A stretch of 9,085 nt of DNA, taken from Acidimicrobiaceae bacterium UBA2093. GTDB lineage: Bacteria > Actinomycetota > Acidimicrobiia > Acidimicrobiales > Ilumatobacteraceae. Positions 6,005 through 9,085 of this stretch are shown here, piece after piece. The notes beneath the pieces are model-generated. The model did no database searches. It worked only from the letters and a program-made list of their open reading frames with translations, and was not told the origin of the DNA. The stretch spans positions 3,836-12,920 of the forward strand of contig DCZD01000016.1 in NCBI GenBank assembly GCA_002331255.1, in the 5' to 3' direction. The position numbers and the translations under genes are program-made. Within the stretch, counting starts at the first letter, position 1, and each line of letters opens with the position of its first letter.

Positions 6005-6568
6005 GTGAAATACAAGAAGGGTGACACCGTCATCTACCCTCAACACGGCGCCTGCATCGTGGTTGGAACTAAGCAAGTCAACGCATTCGGGACACGTCAG
6101 GAATACCTCATCTTGAAGACGGTGATCAATGAGATGACCCTTCAAGTGCCTACGGCGAAGGCCGATCAAGTAGGTGTTCGTCCGCCTGTCTCCGCAAACG
6201 AATTGGAAGATCTCGTGTCGGTGCTCTCGAAGGCTGACCCACGAGTGCCGTCGAACTGGTCGCGACGATTCAAGAACCACCAAGAGAAGTTGAAGAGCGG
6301 TGACGTCTATCAGGTAGCCGAGGTCGTGCGTAACCTCGCCGCCCGCAATCGTGATGCTTCGTTGTCTGCTGCAGAGCGCACCATGTACGAACGCGCGCGA
6401 ATCAATCTCATCTCAGAGATCGCTCCTGCGCTCAAGGTTTCAAACGAGGAAGCCGAAAGGTTCTTGAATGAGGCTCTCGAAAAGGGCGTACTAAAGCCGG
6501 CGAAGGTGGCTAAGAAGAAGGTCGAGGCTGCGCCTAAGAAAGCTGCCGACGAAGACGACGACTTCTGA
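6005..6568 (+). CDS. carD: CarD-type RNA polymerase-binding transcription factor
   Basis: CarD binds the RNA polymerase beta subunit and the upstream edge of the open promoter complex, and globally tunes initiation, notably at rRNA promoters. The 187-residue product has the N-terminal RNAP-interaction (Tudor-like) domain (about 1-52: KKGDTVIYPQHGA, QEYLILK, LQVPTAKADQVGVR). A helical DNA-binding domain (about 60-155) follows with VPSNWSRRFKNHQEKL and DVYQVAEVVRNLAARN. Trp85 falls where the mycobacterial protein has its key minor-groove tryptophan. The start is set at GTG 6005 because MKYKKGDTV then aligns without gaps to known CarD N-termini; an in-frame TTG at 5996 would add three residues. 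Residues 162-187 form an extra tail rich in Lys/Ala and ending in Asp/Glu, absent from the shorter mycobacterial form (about 162 residues). The next gene begins ten bases downstream, suggesting cotranscription. Confidence 0.94.
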   Translation: MKYKKGDTVIYPQHGACIVVGTKQVNAFGTRQEYLILKTVINEMTLQVPTAKADQVGVRPPVSANELEDLVSVLSKADPRVPSNWSRRFKNHQEKLKSGDVYQVAEVVRNLAARNRDASLSAAERTMYERARINLISEIAPALKVSNEEAERFLNEALEKGVLKPAKVAKKKVEAAPKKAADEDDDF

Positions 6569-6578
6569 CGCGGTACGC

Positions 6579-7448
6579 ATGACACGAGTTGCCTACTGCG
6601 GACTTGGGGTCATGGGTGCGCCCATGGCGCGACACTTGGCCAACGCGGGCCATGACGTACGCGTGAACAATCGCTCCGAGTCAAAGATGCGCGAGCTTGC
6701 TTCTGTGGCACAGGTAACGATCTGTTCGTCACCTGCTGAGGCCGCCAGTGGTGCAGACATCATCATGGTATGCGTGGGTAATGACGACGACGTTCGCGAC
6801 GTTGTCTTCGGCGGGCAAGGTGTGGTGCACGGTCTTGCTCGCGGATCGGTTCTGGTCGACCACACGACCACAAGTGCGAACTTGGCCCGCGAGCTGTCGC
6901 AACGACTCGGTGCACTCGGAGTCGAATTCGTCGATGCACCCGTCAGCGGAGGCCAGGCCGGAGCAGAGAACGGAACCCTGACTGTGATGTGTGGTTCGGA
7001 TAATCCGGCTGCCTTCGACAGGGTTGCCCCCGTGATCGATTCATACGCGAGAAGTTGCATCTTGCTTGGGCAGGCTGGTTCGGGTCAGCTTGCCAAGATG
7101 GTCAACCAAATATGCATTGCTGGTGTGCTTGAAGGACTTGCCGAGGGACTGAATTTTGCGATGGCAGCCGGTCTCGACGCGCATGCCGTGGTCGATGTCA
7201 TCTCGAAGGGCGCCGCACAAAGTTGGCAGATGGAAAATCGTGGTCACACGATGATCGAAGGCAAGTTTGATTTTGGTTTCGCAGTCGAATGGATGAAGAA
7301 AGACCTCAGCTATGCGCTCGCCGAGGCTGCACGACTAGGTGCGCCGGCACCGCTTGCGTCGGATGTGTTGCGCTATTACGAGGAACTCATTGGTGATGGA
7401 GAGTCACGAAGTGACACCAGCAGCCTCATTCGGCGTTATCGACGCTGA
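6579..7448 (+). CDS. 3-hydroxyisobutyrate dehydrogenase-family NAD(P)-dependent oxidoreductase
   Basis: This 289-residue beta-hydroxyacid dehydrogenase has the normal family length. The N-terminal Rossmann fold shows CGLGVMGAPMARHLANAGH (residues 7-25). The substrate-binding motif is FVDAPVSGGQAGAENGTLTV (117-136). The catalytic lysine is Lys173 in GSGQLAKMVNQ, with Asn176 nearby, and KKDLSYALAEA (240-250) closes the C-terminal helical domain. The family oxidises 3-hydroxyisobutyrate, tartronate semialdehyde, 6-phosphogluconate-like or gamma-hydroxybutyrate substrates. The Asn-Arg after the second strand (VNNRSESK, 29-36) suggests NADP preference, as in glyoxylate/succinic semialdehyde reductases; this is tentative. 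The ATG lies ten bases after carD without a clear Shine-Dalgarno, so translation may depend on coupling. The stop abuts the convergent aminotransferase stop. No metabolic link to carD is apparent. Confidence 0.9.
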   Translation: MTRVAYCGLGVMGAPMARHLANAGHDVRVNNRSESKMRELASVAQVTICSSPAEAASGADIIMVCVGNDDDVRDVVFGGQGVVHGLARGSVLVDHTTTSANLARELSQRLGALGVEFVDAPVSGGQAGAENGTLTVMCGSDNPAAFDRVAPVIDSYARSCILLGQAGSGQLAKMVNQICIAGVLEGLAEGLNFAMAAGLDAHAVVDVISKGAAQSWQMENRGHTMIEGKFDFGFAVEWMKKDLSYALAEAARLGAPAPLASDVLRYYEELIGDGESRSDTSSLIRRYRR

Positions 7449-8696
7449 TCACTTTCCGCTTGCAGCGGTGGCAAAGGCATCGAGCAAGGTGTCTAGTTCC
7501 TGATCGGTGATAACGAGCGGAGGACAGAACGTATTCGCATCGTTGATGGCACGAGTGATCGCTCCGAGCTCGAGCATGCGGTCGCGAACGACCATTGCAT
7601 CCTGATCGGGACGCAGTGCCGCAGCCCACACCGCCCCGCACCCGCGCACACCGGCAATGGTGCCATCAGCGGCCAGTGCGGTGAGGGTGCTTTCGATGCG
7701 TTGACCAATGTGCGCCACGCGTCCGAGAAGATTTTCATTCTGTAGGGCATCGATATTTGTGTGGGCAGCCGCGCAAGCGACCGCATGACCACTGTACGTA
7801 TACCCATGGCGCAAGATAAACGTGGGGTCAGCCTCAAGCGGTTCACACACGCTTCGCGCTAGCAAGACTCCTCCAAGTGGCACGTAGCCAGAGGTCACCG
7901 CTTTGGCGAATGTGATCATGTCGGGCGTCACTCCGAAGAATTGCGAACCAAACCACGTTCCGAGGCGACCGAAACCCGATATCACTTCGTCGAAGATGAG
8001 AAATGCCCCGTGCTGGTCGCACAGGCGACGTAGCTCGCGCAGGTAGCCGTCTGTTGGTGGAAAGACACCACCAGCTCCTTGCACGGGCTCGGCGATGACA
8101 GCAGCGATTCGACCAGCGTTGTTGCTCATGAGCACCGACATCGCTTCGGTGTCATCTGCGTCGACTTGCACCACACCATCGAGCAGCGTCCCGTATCCGG
8201 CCTTGTTCGGAGCGATACCTTGCGCGCTGGTGCCGCCATAGTTCGTTCCGTGATACCCACGCGTACGGGAGATGATGAGGGTCTTTTCGGGATGCCCGGC
8301 CTGGACATGTGCAAGCCGAGCAAGCTTCATCGCTGTGTCGATGCTCTCTGAGCCAGAACCACAGAAGAAGACGCGGGCATTATCGATGGGGGAGAGAGCC
8401 GCGATGCGATCTGCGAGCGAGTCAGCGACATCGGTTGTGAACGGGTCGAATGCGGAGTACGCCTCAATGGTCGAGATCTGGCGTGCAACGGCCTCTGCCA
8501 TGTCGCTACGCCCATGTCCGATGGCGCAATACCAGAGACTTGCCATGCCATCCACCAGCTCTCGACCGTCTTTGGTCCAGACCTTGGCGCCCTTTCCGTG
8601 GGTGATGGTGAGGAAAGACTCGCGCGCGGGCTTGGCAAAGGGGTGAAGAAATCGACCGACCATTGGACGAAACCTAATCGGGTTGCGAAACGACAC
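7449..8696 (-). CDS. Class III PLP-dependent aminotransferase (omega-transaminase-like)
   Basis: This fold-type I aminotransferase of 415 residues is complete in all family motifs. They are SLWYCAIGHGR (53-63), the phosphate-binding FCGSGSESIDTAMKLAR (111-127), RGYHGTNYGG (146-155), Glu203 in IAEPVQGAGG, Asp236 in FDEVISGFGR and the cofactor lysine Lys265 in FAKAVTSGY. HGYTYSGH (297-304) and RAINDANTFCPPLVIT (382-397) complete the set. Arg382 falls where omega-transaminases carry the flipping arginine that handles both amines and keto acids, and the aromatic LWY near the N-terminus fits the same group. Amines, diamines, taurine or beta-amino acids are possible donors; the sequence does not decide. 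The GTG start at 8696 has AGGA only three bases ahead. ATG at 8663 would remove 11 residues and has a weak TAGG nine bases ahead, so the start is unsettled. The gene is divergent from the metal transporter gene across a Zur-like box. Confidence 0.93.
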   Translation of the reverse strand: MSFRNPIRFRPMVGRFLHPFAKPARESFLTITHGKGAKVWTKDGRELVDGMASLWYCAIGHGRSDMAEAVARQISTIEAYSAFDPFTTDVADSLADRIAALSPIDNARVFFCGSGSESIDTAMKLARLAHVQAGHPEKTLIISRTRGYHGTNYGGTSAQGIAPNKAGYGTLLDGVVQVDADDTEAMSVLMSNNAGRIAAVIAEPVQGAGGVFPPTDGYLRELRRLCDQHGAFLIFDEVISGFGRLGTWFGSQFFGVTPDMITFAKAVTSGYVPLGGVLLARSVCEPLEADPTFILRHGYTYSGHAVACAAAHTNIDALQNENLLGRVAHIGQRIESTLTALAADGTIAGVRGCGAVWAAALRPDQDAMVVRDRMLELGAITRAINDANTFCPPLVITDQELDTLLDAFATAASGK

Positions 8697-8712
8697 GCTT
8701 CCTGATAGAAAA

Positions 8713-8727
8713 TGAGAATGATTCTCA
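8713..8727. promoter_or_regulatory. Fur-superfamily operator, Zur-box-like palindrome
   Basis: TGAGAATGATTCTCA is a perfect 7-1-7 inverted repeat of the form bound by Fur-family regulators, and its AATGATT core resembles actinobacterial Zur boxes. It lies 26 bases before the ATG of the metal-binding lipoprotein gene and 16 bases before the GTG of the divergent aminotransferase gene, so a bound repressor could block either promoter. Assignment to Zur rather than Fur or a manganese sensor rests on the neighbouring transporter gene and is inference. Confidence 0.72.
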
Positions 8728-8753
8728 CTATTGGGACGTGTGGCACACGCCCG

Positions 8754-9085
8754 ATGCTGCTACTGACGAAGGTCGGCGTAGGGGCAGTTCTTGCAATTTC
8801 GATGCTGAGTGGATGTGGGGGCAAGTCCGAGGGGTCAACGTCCTCGAGCACCGTAACGGCAGCGACGGATGAGTCTCGAAGAGGTGCAACCGTCGTTGTT
8901 ACGCACGAAGTGCTTGGCTCGATCGTGCGTGAGGTTGCTGCCGAGGGTGTCGATGTGCAGGTCATCATTCCAAACGGGAAAGACCCGCACGACTATGAGC
9001 CGAGCGCCCGTGACATCGCTCTTCTTGATGCGGCTGACTTGGTGGTGGCGAACGGAGAGAACTTCGAACCCGCTTTTGACAAAGT
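8754..9085 (+). CDS. Metal (Zn/Mn) ABC transporter substrate-binding lipoprotein, N-terminal part
   Basis: This gene runs off the window end; 110 codons are visible. Residues 1-20 form a lipoprotein signal peptide with Lys6, a hydrophobic core and the lipobox LSGC, giving Cys21 as the lipid-anchored first residue. A Ser/Thr-rich spacer (about 23-40) follows, then the cluster A-I (ZnuA/TroA) domain with VVVTHEVLGSIVREVA, VIIPNGKDPHDYEPSARDIA and ADLVVANGENFE. His79 in DPHDYEPS is the family's typical first metal ligand. The protein captures a metal ion outside the membrane and hands it to an ABC permease, which should be encoded further downstream. ATG at 8754 is preferred because it gives a normal signal peptide; in-frame ATGs at 8712 and 8718 lie in the operator. 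Family members bind zinc or manganese; the Zur-like box favours zinc (ZnuA). No strong Shine-Dalgarno is seen. Confidence 0.9.
   Translation, partial: MLLLTKVGVGAVLAISMLSGCGGKSEGSTSSSTVTAATDESRRGATVVVTHEVLGSIVREVAAEGVDVQVIIPNGKDPHDYEPSARDIALLDAADLVVANGENFEPAFDK

Noticed and set aside
5824..6033. N-terminal extension of the TetR frame up to an upstream start at 6033
   Set aside because: The extension reads antisense through the whole tRNA-Arg gene and gives the familiar spurious peptide of reversed tRNA (PPAGVEPATCGLEV). TetR homology starts only after about position 5755.
8327..8968. 213-residue minus-strand frame across the aminotransferase start and the transporter gene
   Set aside because: It overlaps two well-supported genes and the Zur-like box, with no family features.

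Overview
The window reads as an ordinary chromosomal segment of an actinobacterium, most likely of the class Acidimicrobiia (inference). The evidence is moderately high GC, an actinobacterial-type FtsK gamma domain, a CarD-type RNA polymerase-binding protein, the order ftsK ... rimO-pgsA-cinA, a tRNA without an encoded CCA, and several GTG starts lacking a Shine-Dalgarno sequence but preceded by a TAnnnT box. I see no insertion sequence, phage gene, CRISPR array or defence locus.

Layout. Positions 1-516 hold the 3' end of ftsK (translocase motor end plus DNA-reading gamma domain). On the same strand follow an SMP-30/gluconolactonase-like enzyme (541-1461), rimO (1495-2790), pgsA (2787-3344, overlapping rimO by 4 bases) and cinA (3349-4584). 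Converging on cinA is a minus-strand gene (4603-5823) for a double TetR-type regulator with two DNA-binding domains in one chain. Its 5' end lies only 18 bases from a divergent tRNA-Arg(UCU) gene (5842-5915). Next come carD (6005-6568) and a 3-hydroxyisobutyrate-dehydrogenase-family gene (6579-7448). The latter converges with no gap on a class III aminotransferase (7449-8696, minus). The window closes with the first 110 codons of a zinc/manganese-type ABC transporter lipoprotein (8754 onward). It is divergent from the aminotransferase across a short gap that holds a perfect 15-base Fur/Zur-type palindrome.

How the genes relate. The first block is housekeeping: chromosome segregation, ribosomal protein S12 modification, phospholipid head-group synthesis and nucleotide repair/recycling, probably cotranscribed in part. 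carD is a global transcription factor acting on RNA polymerase. The right end looks like a metal-responsive divergent promoter, with the metal-uptake gene the expected target and the aminotransferase a possible second one.

Most worth a second look are the tandem TetR protein and its crowded junction with the tRNA gene, the Zur-like operator between two divergent genes, the lysine/acid-rich tail and altered contact residues of CarD, and the palindromes upstream of carD. I do not see convincing evidence of a wholly new multi-gene system. There is no gene-free stretch above about 100 bases; the largest gap (5916-6004) is described.
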